64,000 bases of DNA from JAVJSD01 sp040219575. Lineage in GTDB: Bacteria; Planctomycetota; Planctomycetia; Pirellulales; Pirellulaceae. Of this stretch, positions 36,841 through 46,400 are shown piece after piece; position 1 is the first letter of the stretch, and every line of letters starts with the position of its first letter. The notes beneath the pieces are model-generated. The model ran no database searches and was not told where the DNA came from. It was given only the letters and a program-made list of their open reading frames with translations. The translations under genes were made by a program, and so were the position numbers. Location: assembly GCA_040219575.1 (NCBI GenBank), contig JAVJSD010000140.1, forward strand, positions 39,104-103,103, given 5' to 3'.

Positions 36841-36868
36841 GCGCGACGGCGAAGCCGTCGGCTTGGGG
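36841..36868. repeat. Family C palindromic repeat
   Basis: GCGACGGCGAAGCCGTCGGC followed by TTGGGG, identical to the reverse complement of 23338-23366 and nearly identical to 57032-57057. It lies just after the DUF1570 stop codon. Confidence 0.85.
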
Positions 36869-36950
36869 GTGGGGACGTGCGGTGCGCGGCCGAAAGGGCA
36901 ACTCGCCTTTTCTTCGACGGGCCGCACGGCGTACAATTCCTCCCCACGCC

Positions 36951-39900
36951 ATGAGTAGCACACAAACCGCCCCGTCCGCGGCGGAGCGGCTCTGGGAGTT
37001 GCCCCGCACGCTGCTCGAGATCGAGGGCTGCGAAGAAACGCTGGCCGCCTTGCGAAAAGGGGGGCAGGCCAGCTTCGACGGAGTCTGGGGTTCGGCCTGC
37101 GCGCTGCTGGCGGCGATGCTGGAAAGGCAGACTCCCGAGACGTTGGTGGTGGTCGCCCCCACCGCCGATCAGCTCGACGACCTGTGCGACGACCTGGAGC
37201 TCTTCTCTCGGCAGCGCGTCGAGAAGTTTCCGGCCTGGGAGTCGGAGCCGGGCGAGCGGCTGATCCATGACGACATTTACGGCGATCGGCTGCGGACGCT
37301 GAAGCGGTTGCTCCAAAAACAGCGGCCGCGGGTGGTGGTCACCTCGATTCAAAGTCTGCTGCAACCCACGCTGACGCCCCGGGCGGTGGCCGAGAACAGC
37401 CGCCTCGTGCGGCGTGGCGCTGATCTGGCGATCGACGACACGCTGCGGTGGCTCGCCGCGCACGGCTACCACGCCACCACCGCGGTCGAATTGCCGGGCG
37501 AGTTTTCCTACCGCGGCGGCATCCTCGACGTTTTCGCGCCGGACTGGTTGTCGCCCGTGCGAATCGAACTGTTCGACACGGCGGTGGAGTCGATCCGGCG
37601 ATTCGACGTCGCCTCGCAGCGGAGCCTGGAGACGCTCGACGAGATGGAAATCACCGTGCTGGCGCCGAGTGACGCGGAGCGCGGCCATTTTTCCAGCTTC
37701 CTGCCGCCCGACGCCTGGGTGCTGCTGGTCGAGCCGGACCAGATCGCCGATCAGGCGCAGCACTACCTGGGGCGCGTCGAGCAGCCGCGCGACTTCCACA
37801 GCCACGCCGAAGTGATGGCGGAGCTGGCGCGGTTCCCGCTGGCCGCCGCGGCGGGCATCGCGCAGGGCTCGCTGGCCGCGAACTGCAAGCTGCAGATCGA
37901 GTCGGTCGAACGCTTCAGCGGCGAGTTCTCGCAGGTTCGTGAAGAGCTCGACCGCGTTGGGCAGGGGCAGGAAGTCGTCGTCGTGGCGCAGACCGAGGCC
38001 GAGGTCGAGCGGCTGATCGAATTGCTGTCGCAGACGAACCTGGCCGGCCGCGGCCAATTGTCCTACGCCGTCGGTTGCCTGCATCACGGCTTCCGCCTGG
38101 TGCGCGACAACGTGATGCTCGTCACCGGTGGAGAGCTGTTCCACCGCGGCGAATTGCGGCGCACGCCCAAACGCCGGCTGGGCAAGGCGATCGACAGCTT
38201 TCTCGACCTGCGCGAGGGCGATCTCGTCGTGCACCTGGCGCACGGCATCGGTCGGTACCGAGGGTTGAAGCTGATCGAGAAGGACGGCCACAAGGAAGAG
38301 CATCTCGAAATCGAATTCAAGGGCGGCACGCGGATCTATGTGCCGGCGGCCAAGATCGATCTCGTGCAGAAGTATATCGGCGGCACGAAGAGCCGCCCCA
38401 CGCTGGCCACGATCGGCGGCGCTGCCTGGCTGAAGCAGAAGAAGGCGGCCGAAGCGGCGGTCGTCGACCTGGCGTCGGAAATGCTCCAGCTGCAGGCGGA
38501 GCGCGTGCAGCGGCCCGGCATCGCCTTTTCGCGCGACACCGACTGGCAGCGCGAGTTCGACTCGTCGTTTCCCTACAACGAAACCGACGACCAACTCACC
38601 TCCATCGAGGCGATCAAGGCCGACATGCATCGCCCGCGCCCCATGGACCGGCTGCTGTGCGGCGACGTCGGCTTCGGCAAGACGGAAGTCGCGATGCGGG
38701 CTGTGTTCAAGGCGGTCGAGAACGGCTACCAGGTGGCGGTGCTGGTGCCGACGACGATTCTGGCCGAGCAGCACTTCCGCACGTTCAGCGAGCGGATGGC
38801 GGAGTTTCCCTTCGAAATCGCCAAGCTCAGCCGCTTCTGCACCACCGCCGAGCAGCGGGAGGTGGTCCAGGGCCTCAAAAGCGGACGCGTCGACATCGTC
38901 GTCGGCACGCACCGGCTCGCCTCGCAGGACGTGAAGTTCTTCAACCTGGGACTCGTCATCATCGACGAGGAGCAACGGTTCGGCGTGGAGGTGAAGGAGC
39001 GGCTCAAGTCGCTGCGGAGCACGGTCGACGTGCTGACGATGAGCGCCACGCCCATTCCCCGCACCTTGCACATGTCGCTGGTCGGAGTGCGCGACATCTC
39101 GAACCTGGAGACGCCGCCGGAAGACCGCACCGCCGTCGAAACGCGCGTCACCCGGTTCGACGACAAACTGATCCGCCACGCCGTGCTGCGCGAACTCAAT
39201 CGCGGCGGGCAGATCTACTTCGTACACAACCGCGTGGGCGACATCCATGTGGTCGCCAACAAGCTGAAGTACATCGTGCCCGAGGCCAGCCTGCGAGTCG
39301 GGCACGGTCAAATGCCCGAGGGGGAGCTCGAACGGGTGATGGTCGACTTCGTGGCGCACAAGTTCGACCTGCTGCTGGCCACCACGATTGTCGAGAGCGG
39401 GCTGGACATCCCCAACGCCAACACGATCTTCATCGACGAGGCCGATCGATACGGCCTGGCCGACCTGCACCAGTTGCGGGGCCGCGTGGGAAGGTACAAG
39501 CATCGGGCCTATGCGTACCTGCTGATCGAACCGCACAAGCACATCACGCCCAACGCGGCCAAGCGTCTGCGGGCCATCGAAGAGTTCAGCAACATGGGGG
39601 CCGGGTTCGCCATCGCCATGCGCGATCTCGAAATCCGCGGGGCGGGCAACCTGCTCGGCACGCAGCAGAGCGGGCACATCGCCAACGTCGGCTACGAGTT
39701 GTACTGCCAGTTGCTGGAGAACGCGGTGCGGCAGATCAAGTCGATGCCGCCCAAGATGGAAGTGCATGTCGATGTGGAGTTGCCCGGCGAGGCGTATCTT
39801 CCCGACGACTACGTGCCCGATCGCCGGCAGAAGCTGGATATTTACCGGCGGCTGACTCGCGTCGCCGGGCACGATCAAGTGCGCGATCTGCGCGAAGAAC

Positions 39901-40181
39901 TCACCGATCGCTTCGGCCCACCGCCGCCGCCGGTCAAGCGGATGCTGGCGCTGGCCCGACTGAAGATCGACGCGGCCGTCTGGCAAATCTCGGGGATTTA
40001 CGTCGAGGATCGCTACCTGGCGCTGCGTTACACCCAGCGGAGTCGAATCGAACAGCTTTCGAAACTCTGTGGAGGTCGACTGCGGGTCGCCGATGAACGA
40101 ACGGCGTATCTTACGCTAAAGAAAGGGGTTACGAATTCCGACGACATTTTGAGGGCGGCCAAATCGGTGTTGCGGTTGTAG
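36951..40181 (+). CDS. mfd: Transcription-repair coupling factor Mfd
   Basis: 1076 residues from MSSTQTAP. The UvrB-homology region is at about 1-330, the RNA-polymerase-interacting domain at about 410-480 (HLAHGIGRYRG, KIDLVQKYIGG), and the RecG-like translocase follows: GDVGFGKTE P-loop near 571, DEEQRFGV box at 672-679, SATPIPRTL, and LRGRVGR motif VI. The C-terminal D7 domain ends the protein. It removes RNA polymerase stalled at lesions and recruits UvrA. The length is slightly below the E. coli protein, with no domain lost. Confidence 0.96.
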   Translation: MSSTQTAPSAAERLWELPRTLLEIEGCEETLAALRKGGQASFDGVWGSACALLAAMLERQTPETLVVVAPTADQLDDLCDDLELFSRQRVEKFPAWESEPGERLIHDDIYGDRLRTLKRLLQKQRPRVVVTSIQSLLQPTLTPRAVAENSRLVRRGADLAIDDTLRWLAAHGYHATTAVELPGEFSYRGGILDVFAPDWLSPVRIELFDTAVESIRRFDVASQRSLETLDEMEITVLAPSDAERGHFSSFLPPDAWVLLVEPDQIADQAQHYLGRVEQPRDFHSHAEVMAELARFPLAAAAGIAQGSLAANCKLQIESVERFSGEFSQVREELDRVGQGQEVVVVAQTEAEVERLIELLSQTNLAGRGQLSYAVGCLHHGFRLVRDNVMLVTGGELFHRGELRRTPKRRLGKAIDSFLDLREGDLVVHLAHGIGRYRGLKLIEKDGHKEEHLEIEFKGGTRIYVPAAKIDLVQKYIGGTKSRPTLATIGGAAWLKQKKAAEAAVVDLASEMLQLQAERVQRPGIAFSRDTDWQREFDSSFPYNETDDQLTSIEAIKADMHRPRPMDRLLCGDVGFGKTEVAMRAVFKAVENGYQVAVLVPTTILAEQHFRTFSERMAEFPFEIAKLSRFCTTAEQREVVQGLKSGRVDIVVGTHRLASQDVKFFNLGLVIIDEEQRFGVEVKERLKSLRSTVDVLTMSATPIPRTLHMSLVGVRDISNLETPPEDRTAVETRVTRFDDKLIRHAVLRELNRGGQIYFVHNRVGDIHVVANKLKYIVPEASLRVGHGQMPEGELERVMVDFVAHKFDLLLATTIVESGLDIPNANTIFIDEADRYGLADLHQLRGRVGRYKHRAYAYLLIEPHKHITPNAAKRLRAIEEFSNMGAGFAIAMRDLEIRGAGNLLGTQQSGHIANVGYELYCQLLENAVRQIKSMPPKMEVHVDVELPGEAYLPDDYVPDRRQKLDIYRRLTRVAGHDQVRDLREELTDRFGPPPPPVKRMLALARLKIDAAVWQISGIYVEDRYLALRYTQRSRIEQLSKLCGGRLRVADERTAYLTLKKGVTNSDDILRAAKSVLRL

Positions 40182-40325
40182 ACGGTGCGTCCCTATAATC
40201 CCGCCGCGCGACAGCACCCCGCCAAGCAGGGGAGCCCGTTGCGTCCTCGTCCCGGAAACTCATGGCTCGTCGAATCGCCGCGCGACCGCGATGGCGAGCC
40301 GCCTGCATAGCAAAGGTCTTTTCCC

Positions 40326-41852
40326 TTGATCTGCCCTCGGCGGACGCTGATCTTCGCGCTCGCGCTGCATGCGGCGACTTTGGTCGCGGTGCGCGCGGCC
40401 GTCGGGCAAGCTCCTCCCCGTTATCCGCTCACGCAGCAGTTCCAGCAATTTAATGGTCCTGCGCCGCCGACCGTGCCCGGCACACAAGCGCAGCGGCCTG
40501 TTGCGCCGGGGACGCCCTCGTATTCGCCGCCGGCCGCGGGGCCCTCGTATCCGCCTCCGCGCGACCCGCGGATGGCGAGCGCTCCGCCGCAATCGCCGCC
40601 GAAACAAAGCGAATTCGCCCCCACCCAAGTGATCGCACGCGTGGGCAGTCATACCATTCTGGCCGGCGAGTTGCTTGGTCCGATCAACCAGGCGCTCGAA
40701 CCGTACATGGATCAGATTCCTCCGGATCAACTTCCGGAGCAGCGCGCCATGTTGATGAAGCGGATGCTGCCGGCGGTGATCGAAACCAAGATGGTGTATC
40801 TCGACTTTGTGCGGGACTTCCCGGATAAGAAGCGGCTGCCCGAGGTGCAAAAGAGCTTGTTCGATCAGTTCGACGAGAAGCAATTGCCCAAGGTGATGGA
40901 GAAGGCCGGCGTGACGACTCCGGCCGAACTCGATCGGAAGCTGCGGACCTACGGGTCGTCGTTGTTCAAGACGAAGAAGTCGTTCTCCGAGCAGGTCGTC
41001 GCGCAGCAGATGGTGCAACAGAATATCGACTTCAATCCTCAAATCATTCATGAGGAGCTTCGCGAGTACTACCAGCAACACCTGAGCGACTACGGCACGC
41101 CGGCGCAGGCCCGGTGGGAGCAATTGATGGTTCGCCACGACCGCTTCCCCAGCGGAGACGCGGCCCGCGCGGCGTTGGCGGAGATGGGCAACGAGGTGTT
41201 GCGCGGCGCGCCCTTCGCGGCGGTCGCCCGGCAGAAGTCGCAAGGCTTCACCGCCGCCAAGGGCGGCTTTCACGATTGGACGACGAAAGGGAGCCTGGTT
41301 TCCGAACCGCTCGATCGCAATCTGTTCACGTTGCCGATCGGCCGCCTGAGTCAGATCATCGCCGACGATCAGGGACTGCACATCATTCGCGTCATCGAGC
41401 GGCGCGAGGCGGCGCAAGTTCCCTTCAAGGCCTCCCCCACGATACGGTTGGGCGCGGTCGCGATCGGCCCCCACGAGCGCGTGTCCACCCAAACCCTGGT
41501 CGTGGCCCAGATCGAGAATTCGGGCGCCGCGGCCGAAGCGGTCGAAGCAACCGTGTATGTTCGCGGCGAACCGATCATCACCGAGAAAATCGTCGTTCCC
41601 GCCTTCGGCGCCAGCGAGGTGCGGTTCGAATTGGAGAAGATCGACCCCAACGAATTCACTGAGGAAGACTTCAAAGTCGACATCGAGACGCAGACTCGCA
41701 TTCGCGCCTTGATCCGCCAGGACAAGATCAGGCAGCAGCGCGAAGAGTATCTCAGCGAGCTCCGCGAACGGACGCCGATCTGGACAGTCTTCGGCGACAT
41801 TCTCACCGACGCGCAAACAGCCGCCAACGCCGCGGAAAGCAGCTCCCGCTAG
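40326..41852 (+). CDS. Parvulin-type peptidyl-prolyl isomerase (SurA/PrsA-like)
   Basis: 508 residues from a TTG start; a secretory signal is at 1-28. A Pro-rich linker leads to a SurA-like N-terminal helical domain (about 100-240), then one parvulin domain (about 255-360: GAPFAAVARQKSQGF, LSQIIADDQGLHIIRV). The C-terminal helix (about 448-508, DKIRQQREEYLSELRE) matches SurA-type proteins. Between them, about residues 368-445 form an extra beta-rich segment. It is an envelope chaperone for exported proteins. Confidence 0.85.
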   Translation: MICPRRTLIFALALHAATLVAVRAAVGQAPPRYPLTQQFQQFNGPAPPTVPGTQAQRPVAPGTPSYSPPAAGPSYPPPRDPRMASAPPQSPPKQSEFAPTQVIARVGSHTILAGELLGPINQALEPYMDQIPPDQLPEQRAMLMKRMLPAVIETKMVYLDFVRDFPDKKRLPEVQKSLFDQFDEKQLPKVMEKAGVTTPAELDRKLRTYGSSLFKTKKSFSEQVVAQQMVQQNIDFNPQIIHEELREYYQQHLSDYGTPAQARWEQLMVRHDRFPSGDAARAALAEMGNEVLRGAPFAAVARQKSQGFTAAKGGFHDWTTKGSLVSEPLDRNLFTLPIGRLSQIIADDQGLHIIRVIERREAAQVPFKASPTIRLGAVAIGPHERVSTQTLVVAQIENSGAAAEAVEATVYVRGEPIITEKIVVPAFGASEVRFELEKIDPNEFTEEDFKVDIETQTRIRALIRQDKIRQQREEYLSELRERTPIWTVFGDILTDAQTAANAAESSSR

Positions 41853-41892
41853 CGCCGGCCTCCTGGCGGAAAACGGATCGGAGCGACGCCCG

Positions 41893-42606
41893 ATGGATCA
41901 CGATTCCGCCCGTTTCTTGTCGGCCTTCAATGCCATCGAAACGTATCTCCGCGACCTGATCGAAGCCGACGCCTCCCGTTCTTTCTCCGAACTGGTCCAT
42001 CAGGCGTCGCACGATCACGCGCTTGTGCGGCGATTGAGCGCCGAACTACGGCACCTGGCCGACCTGCGCAATTTCCTGGTGCACCGTTTCCAGGAAGCGG
42101 AGCCGCTGGCGGTCCCCAGCGGCCTGAGCATGCAAAAGGTCGAGCGAATCCGCGACGCGCTGCTCCAGCCGCAGTTGTTGCATTCGCTGTTTCACAAGGT
42201 GGTCGTCTGCTGCCGGCCGGAAGATTCCGTCGGCGCCGCCGCTCAGAAAATGCATGAGCACGACTTCTCGCAGTTGCCCGTCTACGATGGCAAGCAATCG
42301 GTGGGACTGTTGACCACCGACACGGTGGCGCGTTGGCTGTCGTCTCGCCTGGCGAGCGGCGTGGGATTGGTGGAGGAGGAAAGCGTCCGCGACGTCCTCG
42401 CCTGCCAGCAGTACGAGCAGACGCAGGAGTTCGCCAGCCATCGGGCGACCGTGACCGACGCCTTTGGATGGTGGGAAAAGCACTTTCACCGCGGTCGCCC
42501 CCTGCAGGCGATCCTGCTCACGCCGCATGGTCGGCCGTCGGAGATGCCGACGGGCATCGTGACGCTCGGCGACTTCCCCGCAATGCTGGAGGCCGTGGGG
42601 CTGTAA
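41893..42606 (+). CDS. HEPN-like/CBS-domain protein
   Basis: 237 residues. The N-terminal helical third has R59-N-F-L-V-H64, an R-x4-H motif as in HEPN ribonucleases. The C-terminal two thirds form a CBS pair (about 88-235) with GAAAQKMHEHDFSQLPVYDG and the matching DDxxxxxxIVTLGDF-like segment. CBS domains bind adenine nucleotides, so this could be a nucleotide-gated switch. HEPN assignment rests on the motif and helical context only. It is the last gene before the STM401x-like operon, with a gap of 190 bp. Confidence 0.6.
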   Translation: MDHDSARFLSAFNAIETYLRDLIEADASRSFSELVHQASHDHALVRRLSAELRHLADLRNFLVHRFQEAEPLAVPSGLSMQKVERIRDALLQPQLLHSLFHKVVVCCRPEDSVGAAAQKMHEHDFSQLPVYDGKQSVGLLTTDTVARWLSSRLASGVGLVEEESVRDVLACQQYEQTQEFASHRATVTDAFGWWEKHFHRGRPLQAILLTPHGRPSEMPTGIVTLGDFPAMLEAVGL

Positions 42607-42796
42607 ACTCCAGCGTTTCGCCGCTTGGGCGACGGGTCGGCGGCCGCGGCGCGGCGGTTTCAGGCTTGCCTGCCCGCCCCAACGCCGCCTTCACCATTAC
42701 GTGGCATCGCGTCGCGGAATTATTTGCGGCGGCCGCAGGCGAATCGGTATACTTGGCGGTCGCTTTTCTGATTTGCTTTTCTCTGGGGAGCCTGTC

Positions 42797-43096
42797 ATGC
42801 AGTATCGGCACGGCGACGTGATGATCGAGAAGGTCGATTCGATTCCATCACAAAGGCGGAAGACGAAACATCGAATCCTGGCCCACGGCGAAATCACCGG
42901 CCACTGCCACCGCATCGAAGAACACGAAAACGCGTTCCTCTACGAAACGCCCAAGGGCCTGTATTTGCACGTGACCGCGGAAAGCGCGACCGTCGTCCAC
43001 GAAGAGCACCACCCCATCGCATTGACGACGGGTTACTATCGCGTCTGGCGGCAGCGCGAGTACTCGCCGGAAGAAATCCGCATCATTCGCGATTGA
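42797..43096 (+). CDS. Small His-rich protein of the STM401x-like operon
   Basis: 99 residues from ATG 42797 (GGGGAG upstream). It is rich in His with two clusters, GEITGHCHRI and VVHEEHHPI, that could bind a metal in a small beta-barrel (cupin-like) fold. The C-terminus reads YRVWRQREYSPEEIR. I recall similar small proteins next to DUF6745 genes in other genomes, but no function is known. It is followed after 48 bp by the leucine-rich DUF6745-like gene and probably opens the operon. Confidence 0.65.
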   Translation: MQYRHGDVMIEKVDSIPSQRRKTKHRILAHGEITGHCHRIEEHENAFLYETPKGLYLHVTAESATVVHEEHHPIALTTGYYRVWRQREYSPEEIRIIRD

Positions 43097-43144
43097 ACCC
43101 TCGCGGCGACGATTCTCGGTCATCAAACCAGCGAAGGTGTAGGC

Positions 43145-44092
43145 GTGGGCGACGTCTTGAAACTCTCGGCGGAGGAGGCGCGCGATTTCCTGTTGCGCGG
43201 GAAGAAGGGAGCCATTCAGGTCGACGGGTTGATCGACCTGCGTGAGGCGAAACTCGAGAGACTTTCGGCGACGATCACTTGCCACGATCTGGACGCATCC
43301 GGTTCCGCACTGGAGAGTCTGCCGGACGACATTCACGTCGAATCGCGTCTGGTGCTGAATGACTGCGCCAAGCTGGAATCCCTGCCTGCCGGGCTTGAAT
43401 GCGGTTCGATCAGCTTGCGGAATTGCGGATACCTCGCCGCCTTGCCGGAAGGCCTCAGCACGTGGTTTCTCGACTTGACCGACTGCCGCCGCTTCAGCAG
43501 GTGGCCGGCCAAGGGGGCGGTGCATCGCGGCATTCTGCGGTTGCGAAACTGTATCGAAGTGCAGTCGCTGCCGCCGTGGCTGGGACTGCTCGGCCAGCTC
43601 GACCTCGCCGGCTGCGTGCAACTCAACGAAGTGCCCGACGGCGTGCGCGTCAGCAGTTGGATCGACGTCGGCGGAACGAACATCTCGGGTTTGCCGGCGA
43701 GCTTGTCGGGCGCCCCCTTGCGGTGGCGCGGCGTGGCGGTCGATGAGCGCATCGCCTTTCATCCGGAGACGCTCTCGGCGACGGAGATCATCGCCGAACC
43801 GAACGCCGAACGGCGGCGCGTCATGATCGAACGGATGGGCTACCTGCGTTTCGCCGAAGACGCCGGCGCCTCCGTGCTCGACAACGACGAGGACGCCGGC
43901 GGCCAACGGCAACTGCTGCGCATCGAGCTCGAGGGGGACGAGCCCCTGGTGGGGCTGTCCTGCTTTTGCCCCTCGACGCATCGACAGTACTTTCTGCGGG
44001 TGCCGCCCACGACCAAGACTTGCCATCAGGCGGCGGCCTGGATGGCTGGATACGACGACGCGAAGCTCTACAAGCCGGTTCAAGAAACGTGA
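43145..44092 (+). CDS. Leucine-rich protein with DUF6745-like C-terminus
   Basis: 315 residues from GTG 43145, with GAAGGTG about 9 bases upstream. Residues 40-200 hold repeats of the type L-x-x-L-P-x-x-L (LESLPDDI, LESLPAGL, LAALPEGL, LQSLPPWL, LNEVPDGV, ISGLPASL) spaced about 20 residues. The C-terminal CFCPSTHRQYFLRVPPTTKT and AAAWMAGY match DUF6745-like proteins. It could be a binding scaffold for a partner or substrate. It is 15 bp upstream of the next gene. Confidence 0.75.
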   Translation: MGDVLKLSAEEARDFLLRGKKGAIQVDGLIDLREAKLERLSATITCHDLDASGSALESLPDDIHVESRLVLNDCAKLESLPAGLECGSISLRNCGYLAALPEGLSTWFLDLTDCRRFSRWPAKGAVHRGILRLRNCIEVQSLPPWLGLLGQLDLAGCVQLNEVPDGVRVSSWIDVGGTNISGLPASLSGAPLRWRGVAVDERIAFHPETLSATEIIAEPNAERRRVMIERMGYLRFAEDAGASVLDNDEDAGGQRQLLRIELEGDEPLVGLSCFCPSTHRQYFLRVPPTTKTCHQAAAWMAGYDDAKLYKPVQET

Positions 44093-44107
44093 TCAGGAGC
44101 GCCGAAC

Positions 44108-45310
44108 GTGGAACGCCGTGAACTCATTTTCATGGACGCCAAGTCCAGCAAGTTCTGGAATATCGAACTCGACGGCGCGCGTCACACGGTGACGTACGGC
44201 CGCCTGGGAACCAGCGGACAGTCCAAGACGAAGGAGTTTCCCGCGCCGGAAAAGGCGCTGGCCGACTTCAACAAACTGGTGGCCTCGAAACTGGCGAAGG
44301 GTTACGTCGAGGCCGCCGGGCAGACGCCCGCCGCCGAGGGCGACTCCGAACTGCTGCCGGCGGCCGCCTTCGTTTCCGTCAACAAGCAAGACGACCTCCA
44401 CGAGAATGTACGAACGTTCGTGGGCAAGAAGGTCGCCGACTACGACCGCGACAAGGGGCCGGCGCGCGGCGGCAAAGCGACCTATCGATTCCGCTCGGAT
44501 TGGGACAGCGACGATCTGCTCCCGAATCTCGAACATTTTCTGGCCAGCGACGGCGCGGCGGAGGCGACGGGAATCGTCATCGGCAACTGGGGCGGCGAGG
44601 ATTCCTCGAGAAGTCCGGACTTCATCGTCGACTTGCTCGTGAAACAGAAAGACCGCCTGCCGAATCTTGTCGCGTTGTACTTCGGCGACATCGTCTCCGA
44701 GGAGAACGAAATCTCCTGGATCCAGCAGACCGACATGTCGCCGCTGCTGAAAGCCTTTCCCAAGCTGCAAGTGCTGCGGATTCGCGGCGGCAACTCGCTG
44801 CAGCTGAAACAGCCGAAGCACGACAAGCTGCGCGCTCTGGCGATTGAAACCGGCGGACTCGCGGCGGAGGTCGTGCGTTCGATTTGTACGTCGAAGTTTC
44901 CGAATCTCGAGCATCTGGAGTTGTGGTTGGGAACCCAGGAATACGGCGGCACCAGTACGGTTCAAGACCTGCAGCCGATTCTCTCCGGCAAGCTGTTTCC
45001 CAAGCTCAAGTACCTGGGCTTGCGCAATTGCGAATACGCCGACGACATCGCCGCCGTGGTCGTCAACAGCCCGATCGTCCATCGCATCGAAACGTTGGAT
45101 TTGTCGCTCGGCGTGCTGACCGACGACGGCGCGCGGGCCCTGTTGTCGCTTCCCGAGGATGGCGAGTTGAAGAAGGTCAGCATTCACTACAACTACGCGA
45201 CGAAAGGCGTCCTCAAGCAATTGAAGGCGCGCAAGCTGACGATCGACACCTCCAAGCCTTCGGATATGGAGGACGACGATGAATGGCGTTTCGTTGCGGT
45301 CGGAGAGTGA
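44108..45310 (+). CDS. WGR plus leucine-rich-repeat protein, STM4015-like
   Basis: 400 residues from GTG 44108 (CAGGAG upstream). Residues 1-75 form a WGR domain (FWNIELDGARHTVTYGRLG, KEFPAPEKALADF), and the rest holds irregular leucine-rich repeats (KLQVLRIRGGNSLQL, FPKLKYLGLRNCEY). This arrangement is the STM4015 family. It overlaps the next gene by 32 bases, so translation is probably coupled. WGR domains occur in nucleic-acid-responsive and regulatory proteins; the role here is unknown. Confidence 0.85.
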   Translation: MERRELIFMDAKSSKFWNIELDGARHTVTYGRLGTSGQSKTKEFPAPEKALADFNKLVASKLAKGYVEAAGQTPAAEGDSELLPAAAFVSVNKQDDLHENVRTFVGKKVADYDRDKGPARGGKATYRFRSDWDSDDLLPNLEHFLASDGAAEATGIVIGNWGGEDSSRSPDFIVDLLVKQKDRLPNLVALYFGDIVSEENEISWIQQTDMSPLLKAFPKLQVLRIRGGNSLQLKQPKHDKLRALAIETGGLAAEVVRSICTSKFPNLEHLELWLGTQEYGGTSTVQDLQPILSGKLFPKLKYLGLRNCEYADDIAAVVVNSPIVHRIETLDLSLGVLTDDGARALLSLPEDGELKKVSIHYNYATKGVLKQLKARKLTIDTSKPSDMEDDDEWRFVAVGE

Positions 45311-46400
45311 CGCGGACTTCTGCATTCTCGGGAACCCCGAGAATCGCCGCGTTCGCGACTTTCAAGCCGCCGCCGAGGCGATGGGGCTTGGTCGACCGCC
45401 GTGTCTGAGTTGGCGGGACCTGCTGGACGCTCCCCAGGCGGTGCTTCCGCGGCTGTGCGCGGCCAGGTGGGTGCGGCTGGACTCGCCGGGCGAGAACGAC
45501 GACGTCGCCCACCGGTTGATTCGCCTGGGCGGCGGCCGCGGGCGGTTGGGTTTCGGCGAGATCGGGTTCCTGCGTGAGCAGCACCAGGGATTCCGCCGAC
45601 TGCTCGACCGCTTGTCGGCGCTCGGCGCGGCGTTTCCGAATTCGCCGGCCGACATCCGGGTCATGTTCGACAAATGGTCGAGTCACGAGCGTTTCACCGC
45701 GGCCGGCGTTCCTCGACCGGCCGCCTCACTGGCCCCCGCGTCCCTGGCCGCGTTTCGCGCATTTCGCGGAACGTTCTGCACCGCTACCGCGGGGCGGGTC
45801 TTTCTCAAGCCGCGCTATGCGTCGTCGGCTTCCGGAGTTTGCGCGTATCGTTGGTCCGGCGACCGAGAACAACTGATCGCGCCGATCCAGATCCGGCGGG
45901 AGCGCGCCACGGTCCGGCTGTACAACTCCCTGCGCGTGCGACGCTACACGGCGTTCGAAGATGTCGATGCAATTCTCGGACAATTGCTGCCGCAGGGCAT
46001 GATCTGCGAACGTTGGATACGAAAAGCACAACTGCCCCACGGCCAGTTCGATCTGAGGGTGCTCGTGATCGCGGGCGAAGCGCGACACATCGTCGTGCGC
46101 CAAAGCCACTCTCCCATGACGAATCTGCACTTGGGGAATCGCCGTGGAGATTTGAACGAAGTAGAAGACCTATTCGGCGCGGCGGTCGTCGAACGCTGTC
46201 GCCGCATCGCCGAGCAGGCGGCGGCTTGCTTTCCCGATTCACTCTACGCCGGCGTCGACGTGCTCGTCCCGGCGAGAGGCGAACCGTTGATTTGCGAAAT
46301 CAACGCCTTCGGCGATCTGTTGCCGAATGTGAAGCATCGCGGCGAATCCACCTACGAGGCCATCTTGCGAGCGTCTCATGTTTGCGGCAGTGCTGTTTGA
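45279..46400 (+). CDS. ATP-grasp enzyme, STM4014-like
   Basis: 373 residues. The C-terminal two thirds show a RimK-like ATP-grasp fold: FLKPRYASSASGV (ATP-binding loop with Lys), QFDLRVLVIAGE, AGVDVLVPARGEPLICEIN (E-x-N metal motif). The N-terminal 100 residues start with FCILGNPENRR and would form the first Rossmann-like domain. Enzymes of this fold join a carboxylate to an amine or thiol with ATP. It overlaps both its neighbours, so it is probably made in fixed ratio with them. Confidence 0.85.
   Translation: MNGVSLRSESDADFCILGNPENRRVRDFQAAAEAMGLGRPPCLSWRDLLDAPQAVLPRLCAARWVRLDSPGENDDVAHRLIRLGGGRGRLGFGEIGFLREQHQGFRRLLDRLSALGAAFPNSPADIRVMFDKWSSHERFTAAGVPRPAASLAPASLAAFRAFRGTFCTATAGRVFLKPRYASSASGVCAYRWSGDREQLIAPIQIRRERATVRLYNSLRVRRYTAFEDVDAILGQLLPQGMICERWIRKAQLPHGQFDLRVLVIAGEARHIVVRQSHSPMTNLHLGNRRGDLNEVEDLFGAAVVERCRRIAEQAAACFPDSLYAGVDVLVPARGEPLICEINAFGDLLPNVKHRGESTYEAILRASHVCGSAV

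Noticed and set aside
36702..39986. Minus-strand open frame of 1094 codons opposite mfd
   Set aside because: Shadow of the clearly identified Mfd; no family features.
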